In this document: piece by piece, positions 44,331 through 57,016 of the stretch | Layout of the letters: each line of letters begins with the position of its first letter | Numbering within the stretch: position 1 is the first letter of the stretch | Origin: Plenodomus lindquistii | Taxonomy: Eukaryota > Ascomycota > Dothideomycetes > Pleosporales > Leptosphaeriaceae | Assembly (NCBI GenBank): GCA_025504975.1 | Contig: JANUWI010000018.1 | Span: 1 to 64,000, forward strand | DNA length: 64,000 nt | Direction: 5' to 3' | The notes under the pieces: generated by a model | Database searches by the model: none | What the model was told of the DNA's origin: nothing | The model's input: only the letters and a program-made list of their open reading frames with translations | Program-made: the position numbers and the translations under genes

Positions 44331-44725
44331 AAATAAGTAAAAATAAAGCTATTAGAAGTATAGCTTTAGAGAATTAGAGCTATTACTAGAGAATTTCTGC
44401 GTTTTTTATAATATTTTTTAAAAATTCTCTAAGGCACTAGCTTATATCTATAACTAGGCACTAATACTATTATAGAAATTACTTTTTATATATAAATAAG
44501 TAAAAATAAACTTATTAGAAGTATAGCCTAAGAGAATTAGAGCTAGTACTAGAGAATTTCTACTTTTTTTAGAATATTTTTTAAAAATTCTCTAAGGCAC
44601 TAGCTTATATCTATAACTAGCTTCTAGTACTATTATAGAAATTACTTTGTATATATAAATAAGTAAAAATAAGCTTATTAGAAGTATAGCTCTAGAGAAT
44701 TAGAGCTAGCACTAGAGAATTTCTA
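44331..44725. repeat. Tandem repeat with 163-bp period
   Basis: The block AAATAAGTAAAAATAA begins at 44331, 44494 and 44657, exactly 163 bp apart, about 2.4 copies. Each unit contains CTAGAGAATTTCT and AAAATTCTCTAAGGC, which are inverted relative to one another. Confidence 0.8.
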
Positions 44726-45421
44726 GTTTTTTTTTTTTTTTAGGGCTAGCTAGATTAGGCCTAGGGCTAGCTACTAGTATACTAAAACTAAATTTATCTA
44801 AAAAATAGTATAAAAAAGCATTTCTAATACTAAAATTCTAAAAATTCTCTAGGGCTAGAAAAATTCTCTAGAGGAGCTAGTTCTTTTATTAGGTAAAGTA
44901 TTCTTTAATTAAAACTAATAGTAGTTTTTTAATATTACTAGCACCTTTATAAAATAATCTAAAGTTTATTTCTATAGTTTAATATAAATAATATATATTT
45001 ATAATAGCAGGCTAACTATTAATCTAGATCTTTAAATTTTTATTATTATAAAAGCTAAAAAAAAATATAAATTTAATAAAGCTTTTTATATCTATTAGCG
45101 TAGGCTAGCGTAACTTTTTAGAGCTATTAGATATTTAAATTTTAAAGTTTAGTAGTTATTCTACTATAGCCTTTTCTAGTTAGAAATAAATAAAAAAAGT
45201 TTACTAATTAATATTAATTTTATTATTACTATCTATAAAGAGGTTTATTCTAGTAGAGGCTATAATAACTATAATAAATAGTAATCTAGTAATAATATTA
45301 GTAGGTAAAGTAAAAAAATATAGTTAAACTAATATATAATAAAAAAAAATTTAGTATAAAATAGCTAGATAAAGGCACCTAGATAGGTATAGAATATCTA
45401 AAGTATTTAATAATAAAAAAA

Positions 45422-45472
45422 AAGTTTTAGTCTAGAAAAGCCTAGAGCTTTCTTTACTAGAAACCTTTTTTT
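45422..45472. repeat. Foldback element, copy 1
   Basis: An imperfect inverted repeat of about 50 bp: AAGTTTTAGTCTAGAAAAGC pairs with GCTTTCTTTACTAGAAACC. Related copies lie at 46456-46510 and 53418-53470. Confidence 0.55.
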
Positions 45473-45664
45473 TATATTTTTATAGTTAGTAACTCTCTTT
45501 TTTATAAATAAGTACTAATGTTAGATATATAGTATAAAAATTTTTATTTTAACTTTATTTTACTTTTTAATAAGTTTTTAATATAGAAATATTAATTATA
45601 GATATTTATATCTAATATCTAGTAATAAATACTAGGCGTAACATATAAATAGAGTATATAAAAA

Positions 45665-45822
45665 AAAAGTTTTAGTTTAAAAAAGCTACTATAAATAGAT
45701 ACGCTAGTAGAGAGTTTAGGTTTAAAAAAGCTCTAGTAGCTATATACGCTAGAAAAGAGTTTTAGTTTAAAAAAGCTCTAGTAGCTATATACGCTAGAAA
45801 AAAAGTTTTAGCCTAAAAAAAG
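45665..45822. repeat. Tandem repeat with 45-bp period
   Basis: TTAAAAAAGCT occurs at 45677, 45722 and 45767, with a partial fourth near 45812. The unit (GTTTTAGTTTAAAAAAGCTC core) corresponds to the left arm of the nearby foldback family. Confidence 0.7.
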
Positions 45823-46455
45823 TATATAAAATAAAACTTTAGATTTTTAAAATATTAATTTATTTAATTAATATATTTTAACTGGTTAGCGCGTTTATAG
45901 CGTGTATATAGTACTAGTAAAAACATACGTTTATTTAATATTATCTATAAAATAGTATTTAGTATATATCTAAACTCTATTTATATTATAGTAATAGATA
46001 GAGGTAAAAAAATAGTATAGTAAATAGTAGTTATTAGAAATTATAAAAAATAAAAAAAAGAATTATAAAGTTAAAAAGTTTAATTTAGATTATATAACCG
46101 CGCTAAAATTATAGTAGTATATATAATAGTAGTTTTTATTATAGTAAAAGTATACTAGCTTTTTTTTAGTAAAACTTTTTTTTTTCTACTATCTTTTATT
46201 TCTATATACCTAGATTAGTACTTTACTTTTATCTAATATAGTAGAGCCTATTTAATACTTTTTACTTTATTTTAATTTATACTATATTTAAATATAATTA
46301 AATAGTCTAGAATTTATTTTCTACCTATAAAATCTCTTTTATACTCTATAGCTTTTCTCTATAGAAAATTCTAGTTTACGTTTTATTTAAATAGTTATAA
46401 ATAATTATATATTATATACTCTCTATATAAGCTATAGCTTATAGAAAAAAAAATT

Positions 46456-46510
46456 AAGGTTTTAGTCTAGAGAAGCTATAACTAGCTTTTTTTAGATAAA
46501 ACCCTTTTTT
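46456..46510. repeat. Foldback element, copy 2
   Basis: AAGGTTTTAGTCTAGAGAAG pairs with CTTTTTTTAGATAAAACCCTT across a short loop; same family as 45422 and 53418. Confidence 0.55.
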
Positions 46511-49500
46511 TCTATAGTAACTTTACCTATTTATATATACAGAATAATATATTATATATTTATATTCTAATATATTTATACTATTTTTATTATTTTATAG
46601 TAGGTTAAGCTATTTTTTATCTATATCTAGAAAGTATTTATAGGTAAACTAGGTTATATTCTTTATAACCTATAATATATATATACATTTATTTATTAGT
46701 ACTAAATTATAAAAATAGTTTTAGTAGTTTTATATATTCTAAAATATAGTATTATATTCTATTATATTATATATATATTACTACTACTTTTTTTATAGTT
46801 TTTTATAGTTTAACTATAATATTATCTATATATTTAGTACTACGTATAGATATATATAGTAAATAAACTTATTTTATTTATTTATTATATACTATTTTTT
46901 TAAGTTCTACTATTTTATATATAGTTTAAAAGGTATATTATATAAAAAATATCTTTTTAGTCTAATATTCTAGTTTATTTTTTTATAAATAGTTTTTATA
47001 TAACTACTAGTATATTTATAGCACTCTACTTTAGTATAGTTCTAGTTTTTTTTTTTAATATAATAAGCTACGTAGTTATTAGCCTAGAATTCTCTAGTTT
47101 TTTTAATAGCTTCTAATAGGTTTACTAACTCTATCTATTCTATTAGGTAGACTTTTTTACTAAAGTTAAACTTTCTATTATTTTAAGCAATCCTCTTTTC
47201 TATTAAACTACGAATCTAAAAAAATAGAGTTATATTAGATAATATAAATTATACTATTTAGAGTAAGATTACTATTAGTAATATATATATAATAGATACT
47301 TATATTATTATTACTTATATTTTACTAGACTTTTTATATATAATTAAAATTAGTTTAAAAGTTAAAGTAGTAACTATACTACTAATTATTTATAACTTTT
47401 ACTTCTACTATAGTTACTAGCCTACATAAATAGAAATAATATAATATAGTAGTTTATATTCTATAGAAGTAAAATAAATAAAAAAAATAATTATAGTTAG
47501 TAAAGCTATATAGAATTATTATAGCTTTTTAAAGTAGCATATTATTAATATATTATAGATGCTAGAGTTTTAATATAATTAGTTTTTACTTTTTATACTT
47601 TATAAACTAAATATTACGCTTTATCTCTATTATAATATATCTTTTTATAGTTTCTATTAAAATATCTATCTAGTATAATACGTATATATACTAATTAATT
47701 TAGCTATAGAAACTCTTCTAATATTATAGTATAGTAGTAATCTAGTTTATCTATAAAACTTAGTATACTAGGTCTAAAAATAATATAGATAGTATAAAGT
47801 AAATTATTATAGCTAGCTTATTTTAATTTTTATACCTATATTATAAGTCTATCTAGTTTACTAAACTAGATTACTATATATATATTATTAATATACATAC
47901 CTATATTAAAAGCTATAGTTACTATTAGAATATCTATTTTAATATTTATAAATTATTATTATATAGCGTAATATTTCTTTAAAAACATTTTTCTATAATA
48001 TACTTTATATTCTAGATTTTCTACTAGCTTTTCTACTATTTTAGTATATAGTAAATATACTAATATTTTTTAATAGTATACCTACTATCTTTTTATATAT
48101 ACTATTATTTAAAATATTATTATATTTATTTATAGGCGCGCTATTATATATTTAATATTATATTTAATATTTACTCTAGTTATAGGCTTTTACAATATTT
48201 ATACTTAGTTTTATATATATAATAGCTAATATACTTTACTTTTATTATTAACTAGTATAGTAGTAGATAGTAGTATTATAGGCGTATTAAACTTTATTAT
48301 ATTTTAAAAGTAAAGTAAGTATAGTTAGTATTTATAGTCTAGTAATAGTATATAGTAGAATTTATCTAGTATAATCTACTTTAATTATTCTAGTACTTAG
48401 CGTTAATTAACTATTATTATAGAGTTTAGTTTTAATATATTCTCTAGTATAGTAAGTATAATCTACGCTATTTTATTAAATGTTAGGCTACTAAAGTAGA
48501 AGTTAGTTATATATATTTTATTAAAATTTTTAATAATATCTATATAAAACGTAACTAGTAGTATAATAATAATTTTCTATTTATATTCTATGTATATAAA
48601 AAGTAGTATAAACACTAGACTTTTACTACTACTAGTTATTATAATATATAAAATAACTATTTAACTTTAAAAAATATTATCTAGAACTTTATATTCCTTT
48701 TTTTAAAAAGCTATTTTAAAGCTATATTTATTCTAGAGAAGTGCGCGTAGATTAAAAACGCTATACTTTTAAATTTATACTAATAGTACGTTTTATATAT
48801 TACCTAGCTCTTTAATAATCTCTAATCTTTTTTTAATTAAATTAAAGTTAAAATTACTATACTAGCTAGTTAAAGTATAAAAGTATACTTTTAGATTAGT
48901 AAAATTATATTAGAAAACTACTATAGTTATTAGAAAATAATATATATATATAGTATTTAGTATATATCTAAACTATATCTTTTTAGCTTCTACCTCTATA
49001 TTATTAATAATATTATTAACTTCTTATAGTATTAAAGCCTAGATTCTATAGTTAAACTTTTTTTAGTTAAATTTCTAGCTAAATATAATAAATAGATATT
49101 ATATAAAACTAGATTTAATTACTACGCCTAGGTACCTTTCTATTATATACTTTATTATTTCTATAAATAGAGTTAAATTTTTAATTATCTCTTTATATTA
49201 ATTTAACTATAGAAAAAAGCTGTATATTTAGTAGTAATAGAGTATATCTATATTATATAGTTTATTAATAAATTAGTAGAAAAGGCAGACTAACTATTAA
49301 TACTAGACTAAAAAACTTCTAATTTACTAAAAAAGAAATTAATATACTAGCTTTAGACTTTTATTATAGTTATAACTTTTATAATATCTAGGTATAAGTA
49401 TAATATAGCTTTAAAAAAAATAAATATTATATTTTCTTTCTAAAAAAGTGTTTTCTAGTTGTAGGCTAAAAACTTTAGTAAGTTAGCTAGACTATCTATT

Positions 49501-52500
49501 TATAAAATATATAAGTAAAAATAGTACTTAAAAAAAGCGTTGTATATAATTACTATATTACTTAACTTAGTTAAAAGTAGTAAAATCTATTAAAATTAAC
49601 TTTTTTAACTATTTTACTATAATAGCTACAATTATAGATTTTATAACAAATTAATAATATTCTTTTAATACTAGTTAAGTTAGTAAAAGTAAAAAATAGC
49701 TTTAATTTTTATTAGATATATTATATTTAATATAATTCTAAAATACTATAAAAAGCTTATACAGAGAATTTATTGTAGTAAATTAAAATAATAGCTTTTC
49801 TATATTATAGTAAAAACGCTAAACTATACTAGTATATTTTTTAAATATTATTAATATATTACGTACTATAATAGTATTACCTTTCTAATATATAAAAGTA
49901 TTAAAAGTTTTACTATATTAAAACTAGCTAATATAATACGTAGTTAAAATTATCTATAATATAGAGATTAGATAGAAAAAGATAAAGTATTAGTAAATTT
50001 ATATTTTAGTCTACTAGCTAATAGAGTAGTTACGCTTTTTTTTTTTACTAGAAAAGCTTTTTAATTTATTATTATTCTATTATAAGTGCCTCTATTTTAT
50101 TAATTATAGTTCTAACTTTGTTTAAAAGCTTAGTATATTCTAAAATAGAAATTAGAAATATATTATAATATTCTAAAAAAAGCTAAAATTTCTAGTATAC
50201 TATAAAGCAGGCTATTTTTTTTATAACTATAAAATTAATTATAAAGTTATATACTACTTAGAATTTATTTTCTTTTAAATTAATTATAATAAAAGTAAAA
50301 GTAGTTACTAGAGTAAGTTTATTATTTTATCTAATACTAGTTTATTTAATTAGAGATATCTAGAAATTATAGTAGAGAGTTTTAAACTTATTTAACTCTA
50401 ATTACTTGTATTTAGGTTTAACTTTAGGTATTCTTTTACTAATATTTATAAAGTATTAGTTAATAGTATTCTAGGTACTAATTTAGTAGAGTATATAGTA
50501 AAGTATTAGTAGTACTAGATTTCTTTTAGTTATAATTTAAAAAAAAAAGTAAAAATATTACTAAAAGTGTTACTATAGTAGTTATTAAATTTTTAGTAGT
50601 AAAAAAAAAGTATAGCTAGAATATAATTCTAATTTTTTTATATAATTTAGATTCTAGTCTATTATAATATCTCTATTACTATATACTAATAGTATAATAC
50701 TATACTTTTTATTATTTTATATAAATATAGAAATTAAGCTAAAACTATACTTAGCTTTATATTTTTATATACTATTTTTTAAAGTATTTCTACTATATAT
50801 TTATAGAATTGTATATATTTAAAGTATAAGTTAGTAAAATAGTTAGATATAGCTAGAGCTATTTAATTATATATTATAAAAAAATGTATAAACTTTATTT
50901 ATCTAGCTATAAATTATACTTTAAGTCTAGTAATAGTAGCCTAGATAGTATCTACGTATAGAGACTCTAAAGTAGGTAGAATACTAGGTATGTATATATC
51001 TATTTCTCTATTACTATTATTTTTAATTTTCTACTTTTACTTAGTCTCTAGTATAAATACTTTAAATAGAATTATAGTATAGCTATTTTTTACGCTAGTT
51101 TTAGTAAAGAATTATTAACTAAAAGTAACTATCTAATACTATAACTACTATACCTATATAGTAGAATATGTATATATTATATTTAGTAGGTATATATTAT
51201 ATACTATCTAGAGATATACTTTTATATTATTAGTTATAGATATAATTCTAATAACTATATACTTCTATCTATTTTAAACGTACTAAAGTATATTTTTATA
51301 GACTTTAAAGTTAAAAATAGCTAAATAAAATTAGTCTAAAAAAAGCTAGATATTTATATATTTTTAGTAAAAGCTTTTTTTAGATTTATTAATAATTATC
51401 TATAGTTTAGCGCATTTAGTTATTATAGTATAGCTACTATATTTTATAGTAAAATAGTCTATAATACTAGCTAGATTTAGGTAGTATTAGTAGTATAGGT
51501 AGATAACTACTTTATATTAAATATTAATTTAAATGTATAATATAGTATATAAATTTATTATAGAATAAATTTAAAGCTTAGAAGTAAATAGTAATAATTA
51601 TAGTCTAGTTATAGTATACTATTAACTTAGGTATAGATATACTAATTTAGTAAAATATTTTTTATAAACTAAATTAAATTTAAACTAGCTTGCTAGATTA
51701 TAATTATAGCTTATTTTACTAAAGTATATAATATATACTATACTAGAAAGGATTTAGATTAGCTTATAGAATTATAATTAGAAAAAAATAGGCTAAAATT
51801 ATACTATATAGTCTAGTATAAACAGATTACGTATATACTAAATAGCTATTTTTTACTAATTATTATAGTTTCTACGCGTTATTTTTTTTTATCTTTTTTT
51901 TATTTTTACTATATCTACTTTTATTACGCTACTAATTATACTAGATAATATCTCTAAAAATTATTAATAGCGTAATCTAGTTCTAATAGTGTATAAAGTT
52001 CTAAGTAAAAAAAAGTATGCTTGTTTTATAAAAGTATTAAATAATTATAAACTAATAGAAGCATTTTTTACTTTAATAATTAAAAACGCGTTATAATATA
52101 TTTATAAATATATAAACTATTAGAAAGTGCTTAAAGCTATATAGCACTTCTATAATAATCTTTTAAAAATTATAAAAAATATAAATAATAATACAGAAAA
52201 TATTAATAAAAATATATTATTTAGAAAATATCTATATAAAGAAAAAAATACAATATAGGCATAAAAAGGTTTAGTTAAAAAACTAAATAAAGCGTTTATA
52301 TAGACTATAGTAAGTAATAAAAACTAGATTAAAGTATAGTTAAATTAAATAGTTATAATTAAATAATAATAATATTAGAATTAGGTAAAAAAACTACTAG
52401 ATATTAGAGTAAATATAGTAGTAAAGTTTATTAGTATAAACTTAGCTATTAGTATAATAGACTATATATAAAACTAGTATACTATAGCTACTATATAGTA

Positions 52501-53417
52501 GTAGTAAGATTTTTATAAAAAAAAGCTTTTTTAAAGTATAGCTATTATAAAAATAGGTATTATAAACTTATAGTTACTATCTAGTACCTAAAAAAAGTAG
52601 TAGCTTATTTAGTTACAGCCTATATAGTTATAAATACAGCTTATAATTAAACTAAATAATCTAAAAATTATTAATAAGCTTAGTTTAACAGCGTTTAAAA
52701 CTAAAATATTTAAAAAAAAGTTCTTTAATACCTAAAAAACTACTATTAATAGTATTATAGATTATCTATAATATTAGTAGAAAATAGACAAGTTATATAA
52801 AAAGTTTAGTTACTTTAAATTAGAAATATAATAAAAGAAAATAGGTACTAGAATACGCAGTTATAAATATATAATAATAGTAAAAAAGTACTTATTTATA
52901 ACTATATAGTAAACTAATCTAGAATATTTACTAACTAAAAATAATAATTCTAAGTAATAGATTACGTTTAGCACGTATTTAGATTAGAGTAAATAGTAGA
53001 ATATTTTTAAATAGTACTTTAGTACTATTAGTATTTTTAGTATACTACTAAAAAGTATAAATAATTTTATTAAAAAAACCTATTTATAAGCTTAGATAGA
53101 ATAGTAGGCTATAATAGTAAAAAAATATAATATAGATATATAGGTAATAGTTTATAATATAAAACTATTATTTTTAGTTTATATAAAAGAGTTAGAGCTA
53201 TCTATAGAGTTTACATTTTTAAAAAAGCTAGATTATCTAGTTAGAATACGTCTTTTAGCGCTATTTAAAAAGTAGGTTTTTAATTTATTTATATTATATT
53301 ATACTAATATTAATAGGCTGTTATCTAATAGAAATAATAATACTATAGTACTAGAGTTATAGTTAGTTATTATATATAAAAGCGTTAATAGGTATATTAT
53401 AGAAAAGTAATAAATAA

Positions 53418-53470
53418 AAAAGAGTTTAGTTTAAAAAAAGCTAGAAGCTTTTTTTATATAAAACCCTTTC
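53418..53470. repeat. Foldback element, copy 3
   Basis: AGAGTTTAGTTTAAAAAAAG pairs with CTTTTTTTATATAAAACCCT. Third dispersed member of the roughly 50-bp inverted-repeat family. Confidence 0.5.
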
Positions 53471-56400
53471 TATATAAACATTTTATAGTTAGTAAACTCT
53501 ATAATTTCTAATTTTAGTATAACTATTAGATTATAATTACATAGTTAGCCTATACGTACTTTAAACTAAAATAGCTCTATTTATTAATTTTAGTAGCTAT
53601 TTAATATTATAATTATATAACTAATATAGATTTTATATATTTATTATTACACTTTTTAGTAGTAAACTTTTAAATACTAATACTTCTATAGATTCTAAGT
53701 TTTTTCTAAAACTTTAGCGTAGGCGCTTAGACTACATTTTTACTAATTACTAGCTATAATTAAGAATTCTATAGGTATTAGTAAAAATTTTAGCTTTATT
53801 TAAATAGATTAGTAAGTTATTTATCTTTAGAATTAAATAGGTATTTTTTTAGGTAAGCTAGTTAAACTTATAGTAGTTAATATAAATATAAAGTAATTTA
53901 TTAAATATATAAATATAAAAAATAGAAAAAGTAAAAGAGCTATAACTAGTCTCTATAAATCTTTTCTATAAATTCTTCTAGACGTACTTTGTAATAGCTT
54001 TTAAGTCTTTAGTATTTTACTTATATAAAAAGCTAAAGTTATTAGATAGAAATTTATTTAGAATAATTTTATAGTTATATAGTTAGTATTCTAGTAGTTT
54101 TTTTATAGCTAATAAACTAAATACGTTCTAATACTACTAGTAGTAGAGAAAAAATTAGTTCTAAATTAAATAGTTATTTTCTTAAATATCCTCTCTATAA
54201 TAGTTTTTAAAAATCTAGTAAATTTTATATAGACTAGTAGTAAAGAACTTTTTTTTTATAATAAAATAGAAAGTATTAGCAGAAATAATAGTAATTTAGA
54301 AACTAGAAAGAGTTTTAAAAGGTTTTTAAAGTAGGTCTAGTTTTTATATTTCTAAAAAAATATTCTAGTATTATAAAGCTTTAAAAATTCTTTAAATATA
54401 ATTAATTAAAAAGTATAGGCTACTAGTTTTCTAATATAACTTTTTTTTCTATAAAGCGTTTTTTTTTAATATTAAAAGTAATATACTTTTTTAGTATTCT
54501 TTAATAAAGTTATATAAAAATTAGAGAAGTAAAAATATAAATTTTAAAGTAAATAGCTAGCTACTATAACTAGAACCTATTTATATCTAGTAGAATTTTA
54601 AACCTTTATAACTAGTATATTCTAATAATTACATTCTAGACTTCTAGATCTAGTATAATAAATAGATAGTTTAGAATTTTTTAGCTATTTATAATTATAT
54701 AGAAATAGATATATTCTATAACTAGTAAAAAAATTTAGTTTTTAAACTCTCTAACTATTACTAGATAGAGTAGCTTTAAAACTTTAGTTTAAAGTAAAAA
54801 AAATTAAAAAAAATAATTTATAAATTTAAAAAGAGATATTTTTAGGTACTAGTATTAATAAATAATAATAGTTTTATATTTACGCCTAGGTTATATAAAA
54901 TAGTAGATATAAAAAAATAAAAACTTTAAAATAGTTTTAAAAAATTAATGTTTATTAAATTATACTTTTAATTTAATTCTAAATAGCATAATACTTTTAG
55001 AACTACTTATTTTCTATTTAATTTTTTTTAGGTCTAGTACTTTAGTAGCGTTATAATATTAGTTAAAGTAATTTTTAATTATAATACTTTTTATTTATAG
55101 TAATAGATATTTAGTAGAGTAGTATTCTAGTTTACTATAGTTATAGTAGTTACCTAGTACCTTTTTAGAAACTAAAATAGCTATTACTTATTATAAAGGT
55201 ACTATAGTTAATTATAAAAAAATTTAGAAAACTATATATAGTATAGTATTTCCTAAATTCTTTTTTCTAAAAGTATTTAAACTAAGTTATATTATAGTTC
55301 TAGCTTAAAATTTAGTAGTACTATTATAAAAAAAGTTCTAATAATATATATTTTTTAGATAGGTTTTTTTTTCTATATTAAAAGTAGTAAAGTACTCTAT
55401 TATATCTAGAAAAAAGTTATTCTAGGTATATTTAAACCTTTAACTAGAAATATATAAACTAGAAGTTATTTTTATTTATATATAATAAATCTATTTTAAA
55501 TATAGTACACGTTTTTTTATAGTATAGCTTAAAAAATAAAATTTAAAAATAAAACTTTTTTTTTATATATAGTTAGTTAAAAGTATTATATACTTTAGCT
55601 AATTTATTATTTATAATAAAGTATCTATTAAGCGTAGCTATTATAGCTTTTATAAAAAAAAAGTAGTTAGTTTTATTATTAGATAAATATTAAAGTTTAA
55701 AATACTTTTTAGCTAGACTAGAAATACTACTCTAGACTAGTACTATATAAGCACGTTTAGAATAGTAGTAATTACTATTAATTTTAAATTAATCTAGTAT
55801 TAAAGCTTTCTATTATCTATAAATAGAGTCTTTCTTATTTAATAGTTTAGAGATAGAAAAAGTGCGCTCTAATAAACGTAGTTTTTTAAAAATATAAAAA
55901 AAAGCTTTAAAAAGTAATTTAGTTAACTAGTAATATTAATAAATCTAAAAGTTCTTAGTAAAAAATAAAAGTAAGTCTAGAAATAAAATTAAATAAAAAA
56001 TTTTTTTTAATACATTTTATTTTAATTTATAAAGCTACTAATTTAGCGTATAGCTAAGCTATTATTTCTATAATATTATTAGAAATTATAGTTAGTAAAT
56101 TTCTAGATTTTACTAAAATAAATTTAGTTTCTATCTAACTTTAATTATTTTTTAATTAGCTAGTATTAGTTATTTTTTATATTTTAAATATTTAATAAGT
56201 TTATAGGTTATAAAAGCTAGGTATTTTTTTTTATTTTTTAAAAAGTAGAATTTATTATTTATTAATAGAAATAGGTATTAGCTTTACTTCTAATTCTACT
56301 AAATTATTAGTAGTTTCTAAATTTTTACTTTAGTACTATTTAATATAACTTTTTTAAAAATAATTTAAACTAGTAATATTATAAAAGTCTAAATTTATAA

Positions 56401-56849
56401 ACTTTAGTTAACTAAAAATTTCTAAAATCTAGTTTTAGAATTATTAATAGATTTATTAGTATTAATTAGAGCTAGAACTAAAAAAATTTTAAAAGCTAGT
56501 TAACTAAAAAATTTAAATAATTTTTTTAAATAAATTAGTAATATTATATAGGCTATTACTAGTAAAAAAAAAATTTTTTTATAATATAATAGTTTAAAAA
56601 TATAAAGTGCTAAAAAATATTAAAATTAGTTTAAAAATATATAGAAATATATATATATTAAAAAGCTAAATAAATTATATTTTTCTAAACTTTATATAAA
56701 AAAATAAAAAAATTATACTTTTATAGTTCTATTAAAAAAAGCAAGCTATATAGAGTAGAACTTAGTAGTAGTTCTAAGCTTTTATAAAGTTTTTTTTTTT
56801 TCCTCTACTATATTAGCACGTAGATAATAGTAGAGTAGAGATTTTTATA

Positions 56850-56934
56850 AAATTTAGACTAGGTATAGTATAAAAGTAGTTTAGGTAGAGATTAGTATAG
56901 TTTTCTATTTTTAATAAGCTTATATAGAGAAAAA
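56850..56934 (+). repeat. RIP-mutated repeat flanking the Fot1 insertion
   Basis: Resembles 59230-59305 (shared TTAATAAGCTT and AGTATAGT blocks). The distal copy has C/G where this one has T/A. The TA target used by the transposon corresponds to a TG in the other copy. Confidence 0.55.
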
Positions 56935-56936
56935 TA

Positions 56937-57000
56937 ACGTACTCCACAAGCGAGTGGCCGGCACAAGCGAGTGGCCGGGCTCTGCCAAGACCACACCAAA
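56937..57000 (+). repeat. Left TIR of the Fot1/pogo element
   Basis: 64 bp, perfect inverse of 58735-58798. Contains two adjacent 17-bp direct repeats (CACAAGCGAGTGGCCGG), probably paired transposase binding sites. Confidence 0.95.
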
Positions 57001-57016
57001 CTTCATACTATCATCA

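Larger units (their letters stand above)
45823..56849. other. RIP-saturated AT desert
   Basis: Apart from the foldback copies at 46456 and 53418 I find no gene, RNA or intact element. Stops are frequent in all frames and CpA/TpG are nearly absent. Confidence 0.65.

Noticed and set aside
4451..56936. AT-rich tract as inserted mitochondrial DNA or a centromere
   Set aside because: No mitochondrial genes or rRNA fragments are visible; the CpA/TpG depletion and the RIP-mutated transposon explain the composition, and the position is subtelomeric.
56954..57016. Transposase start at the GTG in the left TIR
   Set aside because: It would translate the TIR; the first ATG at 57017 precedes the helix-turn-helix region, and the relic's frame length matches this start.
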